Shown here: one piece after another, positions 1 to 6,275 of the stretch | How the letters are laid out: each line of letters begins with the position of its first letter | Numbering within the stretch: position 1 is the stretch's first letter | Source of the DNA: Rhodobacteraceae bacterium UBA6236 | Lineage (GTDB): Bacteria > Pseudomonadota > Alphaproteobacteria > Rhodobacterales > Rhodobacteraceae | Assembly (NCBI GenBank): GCA_002440945.1 | Contig: DJWG01000096.1 | Span: 2,368-12,630 of the forward strand | DNA: 10,263 nt | Direction of reading: 5' to 3' | The notes under the pieces: model-generated | Told to the model about the DNA's origin: nothing | Seen by the model: the letters and a program-made list of their open reading frames with translations, nothing else | Databases searched by the model: none | Position numbers and translations under genes: made by a program

Positions 1-475
1 TCTCGTCGATGATCTCGAAGGTGTCACGGCTTTCGCGGTCCATCTTGTTGCAGAACGTCAGGATCGGCAGGTCGCGCAAGCGGCACACCTCGAACAGCTT
101 GCGCGTCTGGCTTTCGACGCCCTTCGCCCCGTCGATGACCATCACCGCGGCGTCGACCGCCGTCAGCGTCCGGTAGGTGTCTTCGGAAAAGTCGCTGTGA
201 CCCGGCGTGTCGACAAGGTTGAAGCGGTAGGGGCCGAAGTCGAAGGACATGGCCGAGGCCGAGACGGAAATCCCGCGTTCCTGCTCCATCTTCATGAAGT
301 CCGACCGCGTGCGCCGCGCCTCGCCCTTGGCACGGACCTGACCGGCCATCTGGATCGCGCCGCCGAACAGCAGGAACTTTTCGGTCAGCGTGGTCTTGCC
401 GGCGTCGGGGTGCGAAATGATCGCAAAAGTCCGGCGGCGGGCGATTTCGGGCGGGAGGGGGGCGCGGTTCGACAT
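1..475 (-). CDS. prfC: Peptide chain release factor 3, N-terminal part (runs off the left edge)
   Basis: The first 158 codons of a translational GTPase are visible; the rest lies left of position 1. RF3 is the cytosolic GTPase that recycles RF1/RF2 from the ribosome after termination. Visible G-domain motifs are G1 HPDAGKTT (residues 22-29), the RGISVS stretch in the switch I region (67-72), G3 DTPGH (89-93) and G4 NKMD (143-146). The run [12 protein letters not shown] (97-108) after DTPGH is typical of RF3 rather than EF-G, LepA or TypA. The start is the ATG whose complement is at 473-475, giving [20 protein letters not shown]; no strong Shine-Dalgarno is visible upstream. It diverges from the SDR gene at 592. 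Family assignment is by recognition of these motifs; the C-terminal domains cannot be checked here. Confidence 0.93.
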   Translation of the reverse strand, partial: MSNRAPLPPEIARRRTFAIISHPDAGKTTLTEKFLLFGGAIQMAGQVRAKGEARRTRSDFMKMEQERGISVSASAMSFDFGPYRFNLVDTPGHSDFSEDTYRTLTAVDAAVMVIDGAKGVESQTRKLFEVCRLRDLPILTFCNKMDRESRDTFEIIDE

Positions 476-490
476 GATGGCGCGGGGTTT

Positions 491-530
491 AGCCTGATGG
501 CGGGGATCGCGCAATCGCGCGGTTCAGGCT
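491..530. repeat. Nested inverted repeat between divergent prfC and the SDR gene
   Basis: Outer arms AGCCTGA (491-497) and TCAGGCT (524-530) are perfectly complementary. Inside them CGCGC (508-512) and GCGCG (517-521) can pair around an AATC loop. The structure lies in the 116-bp divergent spacer, so it could be an operator or a 5' UTR hairpin. No function is shown by the sequence; in GC-rich DNA part of this could be chance. Confidence 0.35.
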
Positions 531-591
531 TGCGTCGGGGCGGGGATTGGCCCGATGGTCGGGAAAAGGGTCAATGATGGTGGAGGCAAGG

Positions 592-1371
592 ATGGATCTG
601 GGCATTCGCGGACGCAAGGCGCTGGTGACAGCGGCATCGAAGGGTCTGGGGCGCGGCTGTGCCGAGGCCTTGGCCGAGGCCGGCTGCGATCTGGTCATCA
701 ATGCGCGGGGCGAAGACGCGCTGGCCGAGGCCGCCAAAGACATCGGCGCCGCGCATGGCGTGAAGGTCACTGCCATCGCGGGCGACATCACCACGGAAGC
801 GGTGCGCGCCAGGGTGCTGGATGCCGCGGGGGCCGTCGACATCCTGGTGACCAATGCGGGCGGCCCCCCGCCGGGCACCTGGACGGATTGGAGCCGCGAG
901 GACTTCATCCGCGCCTTCGACGCCAACATGCTGACGCCCATCGCGCTCATGCAGGCGCTGGTGCCGGGGATGGCGGCGAAGGGTTGGGGCAGGGTGGTCA
1001 ACATCACCTCGCAGGCCGTGCGCGGGCCGATCCCGGCGCTGGGGCTGTCGAACACCGCCCGCACCGGGCTGACCGGCTTTGTCGCCGGCATGTCGCGGCA
1101 GGTGGCGCCACAGGGCGTGGCGGTGAACAACCTTCTTCCCGGCATCCATGCCACCGACCGTGCCGTTTCGCTGGACACCGGGGTGGCCAAGGCCGCCGGG
1201 ATCGCCATCGACGAAGCCGCCCGGCAGCGCATGGCGACGATCCCGGCGCGGCGCTATGGCACGGCGGCAGAGTTCGGCGCGATGTGCGCCTTCCTCTGTT
1301 CGGTCCATGCGGGCTTCATCATCGGGCAGAACATCCTGCTGGATGGGGGCGCCACCAACGTGACGATGTAG
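592..1371 (+). CDS. SDR-family oxidoreductase-like protein with degenerate catalytic tetrad (BKR-like SDR)
   Basis: A 259-aa Rossmann-fold protein of the short-chain dehydrogenase/reductase superfamily, presumably cytosolic. The glycine-rich cofactor loop reads TAASKGLG (13-20), with Ala where the classical TGxxxGIG has its first Gly. NAG is at 88-90, the structural/catalytic Asn position is N112, and the Ser position is S140 in VVNITS. The usual YxxxK is replaced: aligning LSNTARTGLTGF with the classical NYAASKAGVIGF puts Ser153 at the Tyr position and Arg157 at the Lys position. The C-terminus has the usual GxNILLDGG segment. This pattern matches the known subgroup of '3-oxoacyl-ACP reductase-like' SDRs without a perfect catalytic tetrad (LSN..R and NNLLPG..ATDR motifs). 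Substrate is unknown. The start at 592 is chosen because GGAGG (582-586) sits 5 nt upstream; in-frame ATGs at 547, 574 and 577 lack such a site. The ABC ATPase begins 80 bp downstream. Confidence 0.85.
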   Translation: MDLGIRGRKALVTAASKGLGRGCAEALAEAGCDLVINARGEDALAEAAKDIGAAHGVKVTAIAGDITTEAVRARVLDAAGAVDILVTNAGGPPPGTWTDWSREDFIRAFDANMLTPIALMQALVPGMAAKGWGRVVNITSQAVRGPIPALGLSNTARTGLTGFVAGMSRQVAPQGVAVNNLLPGIHATDRAVSLDTGVAKAAGIAIDEAARQRMATIPARRYGTAAEFGAMCAFLCSVHAGFIIGQNILLDGGATNVTM

Positions 1372-1439
1372 CCAGGGGCGGGGCCAGCCGCACTTGCGGC
1401 GGCGGCGGCGCGCTGATACCAAGCCCGACGAAAAGTATC

Positions 1440-1444
1440 AGGAT
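1440..1444 (+). promoter_or_regulatory. Ribosome binding site supporting a TTG start
   Basis: AGGAT lies 7 nt ahead of TTG at 1452. It decides the start of the ABC ATPase, because no ATG or GTG in frame lies between the stop of the SDR gene and the Walker A motif. The same bases form a short inverted repeat AGGAT-AG-ATCCT (1440-1451) that could partly mask the site. Confidence 0.5.
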
Positions 1445-1451
1445 AGATCCT

Positions 1452-2570
1452 TTGATCCAGACCCCTCTGCCCACCGCGCCACGACTGGAAGTCCAGCGCC
1501 TCAGCCGCATCTATGGCGGGCGGGCGGTGGTCGATGACGTCTCGCTCAGCATCGCGGCGGGGCAGGTGACGTGCCTGCTGGGGCCTTCGGGCTGCGGCAA
1601 GTCGACGACGCTGCGGATCATCGCCGGCGTCGACCGGCAGGATGCGGGCCGGATCGTCAGCGACGGCAAGGTCGTCAGCGACGACGTCCTGCATCTGCCC
1701 CCGGAAGAACGCGCCATCGGCCTGATGTTTCAGGATTTCGCGCTGTTCCCGCATCTGTCGGTCGCCGACAACGTGGCCTTCGGCCTGCCGCACTGCGCGC
1801 CGGGGCGGATGATGCGCGTCGATCAGCTGCTGGAACGCGTGGCCCTGTCGGGCTTCGGCCCGAAGTTCCCGCATGAGCTGTCGGGCGGCGAACAACAGCG
1901 CGTCGCGCTGGCCCGCGCCTTGGCCCCCAGTCCGCGCATCCTTTTGATGGACGAGCCGTTTTCGGGGTTGGACGAGCGGCTGCGGGACGGCATCCGCGAC
2001 GACACGCTGGCGCTTCTGAAAGAGGAAGGCGCGGCGGTGCTTCTGGTCACGCATGAGCCGCACGAGGCCATGCGCATGGCCGATGAGATCGCCCTGATGC
2101 GCGGCGGCCGCATCGTGCAGAGCGGCGCGCCCTACAATATCTACAACGCACCCATCGACCGGCAGGCGGCGGGTTTCTTTTCTGACATCAATGTGTTGGA
2201 GGCCGTTGTTGACGGGGCGCTGACGGATACGCCCTTCGGGCAATTCCTGACGCCGGGGTTCCCGAACGGCACGCCCATTGACATCGTGATCCGGCCCCAG
2301 CACCTGAAACTGGACTTCGACCGGAACGGTCATGGCCCGCGCCCGACCGTCAAGGACGGAACGGCGGCGCTTGGCACCGTCATGCGGTCGCGCTTCATGG
2401 GGCGCGAGAGCCTGGTGGAATTCCGCATGGATTTCGGCGACGTTATCCTGCGCGCCACGGTTCCGGGAGTCTTCCTGCCCAAGCCCGGCACCGCGATGTG
2501 GCTGATGATCCGGCGCGACCGCTGTTTTGTCTTTCCGCGCGATCAGGTGGCGTCGAACCGCAAAAGGTAG
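1452..2570 (+). CDS. ABC transporter ATP-binding protein, ferric-iron (FbpC-like) type
   Basis: A 372-aa nucleotide-binding subunit of an ABC importer, working on the cytosolic face of the inner membrane. Motifs in order: Walker A GPSGCGKST (44-52), Q-loop Gln94 in MFQDFALFPHLS, signature LSGGEQQR (143-150), Walker B ILLMDE (163-168), D-loop SGLD (171-174) and H-loop His201 in VTHE. After about residue 245 comes a TOBE-like regulatory region ending in GRESLVEFRM, TVPGVFLPKPGT and LMIRRDRCFVFP, a tail I associate with FbpC-type Fe3+ ATPases. Length fits that subfamily. The start is inferred as TTG at 1452 with AGGAT upstream; the frame is open further upstream but that part only shadows the SDR gene. 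No permease or binding protein is adjacent, so the substrate is inferred from subfamily resemblance alone. It may be cotranscribed with the SDR. Its 3' end overlaps the convergent regulator gene by 28 bp. Confidence 0.85.
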   Translation: MIQTPLPTAPRLEVQRLSRIYGGRAVVDDVSLSIAAGQVTCLLGPSGCGKSTTLRIIAGVDRQDAGRIVSDGKVVSDDVLHLPPEERAIGLMFQDFALFPHLSVADNVAFGLPHCAPGRMMRVDQLLERVALSGFGPKFPHELSGGEQQRVALARALAPSPRILLMDEPFSGLDERLRDGIRDDTLALLKEEGAAVLLVTHEPHEAMRMADEIALMRGGRIVQSGAPYNIYNAPIDRQAAGFFSDINVLEAVVDGALTDTPFGQFLTPGFPNGTPIDIVIRPQHLKLDFDRNGHGPRPTVKDGTAALGTVMRSRFMGRESLVEFRMDFGDVILRATVPGVFLPKPGTAMWLMIRRDRCFVFPRDQVASNRKR

Positions 2571-3214
2571 GCCTCGATCGTCTTGCCGGGTTCCGGCAGG
2601 AAGGCCCCGCCCGCGGGCGACAGCGCGATGATCCGGTCGATGCGGAAGACGCGGAAATCGCCCCGCCATTCGCACCAGGCGGTCAGCGTCCAGACCTTGC
2701 CCCAGAATTCAAGTTGCAGGGGGCGGATGCGGCGTTCAACCGCTGGGCCGCCCGGGTCGGCGTAGGTCATCCGAAGCACCAGATGTTCACGCAAGGCCCG
2801 GCGGATCAGGCCAAGGTGCGGGGCGGCTTTCGCGGCTTCGGGGCTGGAAAAGACGAAGGCATCGGTGCCTTCCTCGGTTCCGTGGGGCGCCACGGCGGCG
2901 ATCTTGGCCCGCAGGCTGCCTGCCGCCCGCGCCGTTCCGGGGTCGGCGGCGCTGGCCACCAGCGCCATGCCAAGGCGCAGCGCCTCGAATTCTTCCCGCG
3001 TCAGGGCGACCGGGGGCAGGGTGATCGGGTCGCGCAGAAGGTATCCGATGCCCCGTTCGCCCTCGACCGGCAGGCCCGAGCCCGCAAGGGTCGCCATGTC
3101 GCGCCAGATCGTCCGGGTCGAAACCTGAAGGGCCTGCGCAAGATCCACGGCGCGATGCAGCTTGCCGTCCCGCAGGATCTGGATCAGGTCGAACAATCGG
3201 TCGGAACGGCGCAT
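2543..3214 (-). CDS. YafY-type HTH/WYL-domain transcriptional regulator
   Basis: A 223-aa DNA-binding protein. The N-terminal winged helix-turn-helix (about residues 5-60) has recognition helix VSTRTIWRDMATL (31-43) followed by the GERGIGYLL wing. A WYL-type effector domain follows (about 135-220), with EFWGKVWTLTAWCEWRGD and FRIDRI. The name-giving W-Y-L triad is W-T-L at about 175-177, which I recall as common in the YafY branch. WYL domains sense small ligands or nucleic acids; the ligand and targets here are unknown. The start is ATG at 3214 (complement 3212-3214) with GGAAG 8 nt upstream. The gene is convergent with the ABC ATPase, sharing 28 bp (2543-2570). The inverted repeats just ahead of its start (3218-3277) are candidate autoregulatory sites. 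Confidence 0.88.
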   Translation of the reverse strand: MRRSDRLFDLIQILRDGKLHRAVDLAQALQVSTRTIWRDMATLAGSGLPVEGERGIGYLLRDPITLPPVALTREEFEALRLGMALVASAADPGTARAAGSLRAKIAAVAPHGTEEGTDAFVFSSPEAAKAAPHLGLIRRALREHLVLRMTYADPGGPAVERRIRPLQLEFWGKVWTLTAWCEWRGDFRVFRIDRIIALSPAGGAFLPEPGKTIEAYLLRFDAT

Positions 3215-3217
3215 GGG

Positions 3218-3277
3218 CGCAACTTCCCCCGTTGCGGGGCCCGGGTCAATCCTGAGGGCGCGGAATCGCGGAAGTTG
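3218..3277. promoter_or_regulatory. Candidate operator region of the HTH/WYL regulator
   Basis: CAACTTCC (3220-3227) is repeated inverted as GGAAGTTG (3270-3277), and CGCAAC (3218-3223) is repeated inverted as GTTGCG (3231-3236). Each arm is followed by a similar block, CCCGTTGCGGGG at 3228-3239 and TCCCTTGCGGGG further right. Paired, similar elements directly upstream of a regulator start would suit autoregulation, but this is inference. Confidence 0.25.
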
Positions 3278-3374
3278 TCCCTTGCGGGGGCGGAGGATCG
3301 GAACCGCCGGCTGTTAGCGCCTTCAGGCCCTTCGGCGCCGGAAACCGAAACCGGGCTGCCGTTCGTGCTTCTCT

Positions 3375-3404
3375 GGGCAACTGACAGGAATTTGTCAGTT
3401 GCCC
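3375..3404. repeat. 30-bp perfect inverted repeat, probable operator
   Basis: Arms GGGCAACTGACA (3375-3386) and TGTCAGTTGCCC (3393-3404) are exactly complementary over 12 bp around the 6-bp centre GGAATT. A further TGTCAG copy sits at 3408-3413, 15 bp after the one at 3393-3398. No gene is transcribed into it and no T-tract follows, so a terminator is unlikely. The dyad architecture fits a dimeric repressor such as a TetR-type protein; the cognate regulator is not evident. Confidence 0.6.
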
Positions 3405-3600
3405 GGATGTCAGGACCGCATCAGAGGCCTCGGTCGTTTTCGCGGAATTGCCAGCAAAACCAAGCGCTTTCTTCGGGATGTAACGACGCGATCACAGCAG
3501 CGCGACCGTGGCACGCGCTGCGGGGGGCTGTTGGCCCCGGATCGGCGCCGCGATGGCCCTTGGACCCGGACCCGCCGAGGAATACTGTGACAATTGAGAT

Positions 3601-3621
3601 CGGCTCCACGGACCGGAGCCG
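3601..3621 (+). promoter_or_regulatory. Hairpin in the probable tatA leader
   Basis: CGGCTCC (3601-3607) and GGAGCCG (3615-3621) form a perfect 7-bp stem with a 7-nt loop. It ends 14 nt before the AAGGGG ribosome binding site (3636-3641) of tatA. It could influence translation or mRNA stability if transcription starts upstream of it. The promoter was not located. Confidence 0.35.
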
Positions 3622-3648
3622 GGTAGATCCTAACGAAGGGGTAGTCCC

Positions 3649-3858
3649 ATGGGACGTTTTGGCATTACGGAAATCCTGGTCATCGGCATCGTTCTTCTGG
3701 TGCTGTTCGGGCGCGGCAAGGTGTCGTCGCTGATGGGCGAGGTCGGTCGCGGCATCACCGCGTTCAAGAAGGGCGTGAAGGATGGTTCGGAGGAAATCGA
3801 ATCCGCCTCGGCCAGTGCCGCCCGCGATGTGACCCCGGCGGACAAGGACAAGGTCTGA
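3649..3858 (+). CDS. tatA: Sec-independent protein translocase subunit TatA
   Basis: A 69-aa inner-membrane protein that oligomerises to open the twin-arginine translocation path for folded proteins bearing an RR signal. One N-terminal membrane segment (about residues 6-20, ITEILVIGIVLLVLF) has the polar residue Glu8 near its start. It is followed by the FG hinge (20-21), an amphipathic helix (about 24-44, ending TAFKKGVKD) and a short acidic, polar tail. Size and order are normal for TatA. The start at 3649 has AAGGGG 7 nt upstream. It is the first gene of the tatABC-DUF815 operon; tatB begins 30 nt downstream. Confidence 0.95.
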   Translation: MGRFGITEILVIGIVLLVLFGRGKVSSLMGEVGRGITAFKKGVKDGSEEIESASASAARDVTPADKDKV

Positions 3859-3888
3859 TCCGGCTTCAGGTCTCGAAAGGCAGCGCGC

Positions 3889-4572
3889 ATGTTGGATATC
3901 GGCTGGAGTGAGCTTGTGCTCATCGGCGTGGTTTCTTTGATCGTCGTCGGTCCGAAGGATTTGCCGCAGATGTTCCGCACGCTGGGGCGATTCACGGCCA
4001 AGGCGCGGTCGATGGCACGGGAATTTTCCAGCGCAATGGAAACCGCGGCGAAGGAATCGGGCCTCGACGAGGCGACGAAGGATCTGCGCAACATGACCTC
4101 GAAGAAGGCTTTGGGACTTGATGCGCTGGAATCGGCGGCCTCGAAGTTCGAGGCCTGGAAACCCAACCTGAGCAGCCCCGCCGCAGCCGTCGGCGCCGCC
4201 GCGGCTTCGGCGGCGTCAGGATCGGACCCGCAGGCGGGGACCGAGGCCGCAGCCGCGGCGCGTGGCCCCGCAACGCAGGCGCTGGCCGACAAGCTGGCCG
4301 CCAAGGCGGCAGAGCGCGCCAACCCGACGACCGCCCTGATCCCCGATCCCGATGCTTCGGCCCCTGTCGCGGCGGCAACAGTCAGCAAGACACCGAAGCC
4401 CCGCGCGCCCCGAAAATCCGCGACCGCAGCCGCCCCCGCAGCCGCCCCCGCAGCCGCCCCCGAAGCGGCAAAGGCCCCCGTGACCCGTGCCCGCAAGACG
4501 GCCGCCGTGGCAGCGGATGCGGGTAGCGAGGCCACCACCAAGACCCCCCGGCGGAAGAAAACCACGACATGA
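3889..4572 (+). CDS. tatB: Sec-independent protein translocase subunit TatB
   Basis: A 227-aa partner of TatC in the twin-arginine signal-peptide receptor complex. The N-terminal membrane segment (about residues 6-21) carries Glu8 and ends in the conserved Gly-Pro hinge (21-22), then an amphipathic helix (about 24-70) with many Lys/Arg/Glu. From about residue 95 the protein is a long Ala/Pro/Lys-rich tail, presumably disordered in the cytosol, including three AAAP repeats; this makes it longer than E. coli TatB (171 aa). GAAAGG (3875-3880) lies 8 nt before the ATG. The stop overlaps the tatC start (ATGA), indicating translational coupling. The GP hinge and the longer amphipathic region distinguish it from TatA. 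Confidence 0.93.
   Translation: MLDIGWSELVLIGVVSLIVVGPKDLPQMFRTLGRFTAKARSMAREFSSAMETAAKESGLDEATKDLRNMTSKKALGLDALESAASKFEAWKPNLSSPAAAVGAAAASAASGSDPQAGTEAAAAARGPATQALADKLAAKAAERANPTTALIPDPDASAPVAAATVSKTPKPRAPRKSATAAAPAAAPAAAPEAAKAPVTRARKTAAVAADAGSEATTKTPRRKKTTT
4426..4461 (+). repeat. Three perfect 12-bp tandem repeats inside tatB
   Basis: The unit GCAGCCGCCCCC occurs at 4426-4437, 4438-4449 and 4450-4461 and encodes AAAP each time. The unit is a multiple of three, so copy-number change would keep the frame. It lies in the low-complexity tail of TatB. Confidence 0.9.
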
Positions 4573-5420
4573 GCGCCAACGACATCGAAGACAGCACCGC
4601 GCCCCTGGTCGAGCATCTGGCCGAACTGCGGACCCGAATCCTGTGGTCGCTGGCGGCGTTGGTCGTGGCGATCTTTGCGGTCTATCCGCTTGCCTCGCCG
4701 ATCTTCAACTTCCTGTCGCAGCCCCTGTGCACTGAACTTGCGCAGCGCGGCCAGGTCTGCACGCTGCAACTGATCAAGCCGCAGGAAGGCTTCTTCGTCT
4801 CGATGAACATCGCCATCTTCGGCGGGCTGGTCGCCTCGTTTCCGGTGATTGCCTACCAGATGTGGCGTTTCGTGGCGCCGGGGCTTTACAAGTCCGAACG
4901 CAATGCCTTCCTGCCGTTCCTCATCGCCTCGCCGGCGATGTTCCTTTTGGGCGCGGCTTTCGCGTTCTATTTCGTGCTGCCGGTCGCCTACAATTTCTTC
5001 CTGAGCTTCCAGCAATTGCCCGGAGAAACCGCGACCCCCGAAAAAGGCGCGCTGACCCAGCATCTGGCGGGGATCGTCTTCCAGGGGTCGATGCAGGAAT
5101 ATCTTGGCCTGACGATGAAATTCATCCTGGCCTTCGGCCTGTGCTTCCAGATGCCGGTGCTGCTGACGCTGATGGGGAAGGCGGAGATGGTTTCCGCCGC
5201 CGGTCTGGCAAGCGTTCGGAAATACGCCTTCGTCGCCATTCTCGTTCTGGCCGCGGTGGCGACGCCCCCCGATGTCATCAGCCAGATCATGCTGTTTTCG
5301 GCCATCTATCCGCTTTATGAAATCTCGATCTTCCTGATCCGCCGCATCGAGAAGTCGCGCGAGGCGCGGCTGCGGGCCGAGGGGCTTTGGGTCGATGACG
5401 AAGACGAAGCGGCGAGCTGA
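4569..5420 (+). CDS. tatC: Sec-independent protein translocase subunit TatC
   Basis: A 283-aa polytopic inner-membrane protein, the primary receptor for twin-arginine signal peptides. The cytosolic N-terminus has the conserved HLAELRTRI (16-24). Six membrane segments can be read at roughly 25-45, 79-98, 113-137, 181-201, 219-232 and 237-257. Glu110 in WRFVAPGLYKSER matches the family's conserved cytosolic-loop glutamate, and TPPDVISQ (232-239) precedes TM6. It is longer than E. coli TatC (258 aa), through an enlarged periplasmic loop (about 146-177), a slightly longer first loop holding two cysteines (Cys54, Cys64), and a charged C-terminal tail ending DDEDEAAS. It overlaps tatB by 4 nt and is followed 12 nt later by the DUF815 gene. 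Confidence 0.95.
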   Translation: MSANDIEDSTAPLVEHLAELRTRILWSLAALVVAIFAVYPLASPIFNFLSQPLCTELAQRGQVCTLQLIKPQEGFFVSMNIAIFGGLVASFPVIAYQMWRFVAPGLYKSERNAFLPFLIASPAMFLLGAAFAFYFVLPVAYNFFLSFQQLPGETATPEKGALTQHLAGIVFQGSMQEYLGLTMKFILAFGLCFQMPVLLTLMGKAEMVSAAGLASVRKYAFVAILVLAAVATPPDVISQIMLFSAIYPLYEISIFLIRRIEKSREARLRAEGLWVDDEDEAAS

Positions 5421-5432
5421 CCCGGAGGCATC

Positions 5433-6275
5433 ATGACCGCTGACGCCCTTGCCCGCATCGCCGCGGCCCTTGAACGGCTGGCGCCGGCCCCCGCGCCGGC
5501 CCCGGACATGGCGGATGCCGAGGCTTTTGCCTGGCACACCGAACCCGACCGGCTGGTGCCGGTGGCGGAAGTGTCGCGGGTGGATCTGACCCTGCTTCTG
5601 GGGGTCGAGAGGTCGCGCGACACGCTTCTGGCCAATACGCTGCACTTCGCCCAAGGATTTCCGGCGAACAACGCGCTTTTATGGGGCGCGCGGGGCATGG
5701 GAAAGTCGAGCCTCGTGAAGGCGATCCATGCCGAGGTGAACCGCCGCGGCCATCCCCTGAAGATTGTCGAGTTGAGCTGCGAAGACCTGCCCAGCGTCGG
5801 GCGGCTGCTTTCGGTGCTGCGCGCCGCGCCCGCGCATCGTTTTGTCCTGTTTTGCGATGATCTGTCCTTCAGCCATGACGACCAGCATTACAAATCGCTG
5901 AAGGCGGTGCTGGACGGCGGCATCGAGGGGCGTCCCGCGAACGTGATCCTTTACGCGACCTCGAACCGCCGCCACCTGATGCCACGCGACATGATCGAGA
6001 ACGAACGCTCGACCGCGATCAATCCGGGCGAGGCGGTCGAGGAGAAGGTGTCGCTGTCGGATCGCTTCGGGCTGTGGCTTGGGTTCCACCCCTGCACGCA
6101 GGATGAATACCTGGCGATGATCCGCGGCTATTGCGACGCGCATGGCATTGCGATTGATGACCAGACGCTGCGGGCCGAGGCCATCGAATGGCAGGCGACA
6201 CGCGGGTCGCGGTCGGGCCGGGTGGCCTGGCAGTATTTCACCGACCTGGCCGGACGGCGCGGGGTGACGCTGTAG
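5433..6275 (+). CDS. DUF815-family AAA-type ATP-binding protein
   Basis: A 280-aa P-loop ATPase of the DUF815 family, which has no settled biochemical role. After an N-terminal region with an Ala-Pro repeat (17-24) come Walker A GARGMGKS (85-92), Walker B FVLFCDD (137-143) and a sensor-1-like Asn in YATSNRRHL. RDMIEN and LSDRFGLWLGF, characteristic of the family, follow. No signal peptide or membrane segment is visible, so it should be cytosolic. GGAGG lies just before the ATG, and the gene starts 12 nt after tatC, so it is probably cotranscribed with tatABC. A link to Tat function is possible from position only; the family also occurs elsewhere. Transcription should end at the hairpins at 6278-6367. 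Confidence 0.88.
   Translation: MTADALARIAAALERLAPAPAPAPDMADAEAFAWHTEPDRLVPVAEVSRVDLTLLLGVERSRDTLLANTLHFAQGFPANNALLWGARGMGKSSLVKAIHAEVNRRGHPLKIVELSCEDLPSVGRLLSVLRAAPAHRFVLFCDDLSFSHDDQHYKSLKAVLDGGIEGRPANVILYATSNRRHLMPRDMIENERSTAINPGEAVEEKVSLSDRFGLWLGFHPCTQDEYLAMIRGYCDAHGIAIDDQTLRAEAIEWQATRGSRSGRVAWQYFTDLAGRRGVTL

Larger units (their letters stand above)
3215..3648. other. 434-bp intergenic region between the divergent regulator and tatA
   Basis: I see no credible gene here: open frames are short or shadow the regulator. It contains inverted repeats near the regulator start (3218-3277), a 30-bp perfect palindrome (3375-3404) with a third TGTCAG half-site at 3408-3413, and a hairpin at 3601-3621 just ahead of the tatA ribosome binding site. 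Both divergent genes must have their promoters here, but no convincing -35/-10 pair could be read. The length is generous for two promoters, so a small RNA is possible but not supported by anything visible. Confidence 0.6.

Noticed and set aside
555..1451. Upstream in-frame extension of the ABC ATPase to 671 codons
   Set aside because: It shadows the SDR gene in another frame with low-complexity Gly/Arg/His content; the ATPase homology begins just after the TTG at 1452.
3375..3404. Palindrome as a quorum-sensing lux-type box
   Set aside because: The CTG...CAG spacing is 12 nt instead of the usual 10, and no LuxR/LuxI-type gene is in the window.
2498..3733. 411-codon plus-strand open frame opposite the HTH/WYL gene
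   Set aside because: Antisense shadow of a clear regulator and running into tatA; no recognisable domain.
3630..5654. Long open frame (674 codons) on the minus strand opposite tatABC
   Set aside because: It is antisense to three well-recognised Tat genes, has repetitive His/Gln/Arg-rich content typical of reverse frames in high-GC DNA, and resembles no family I know.
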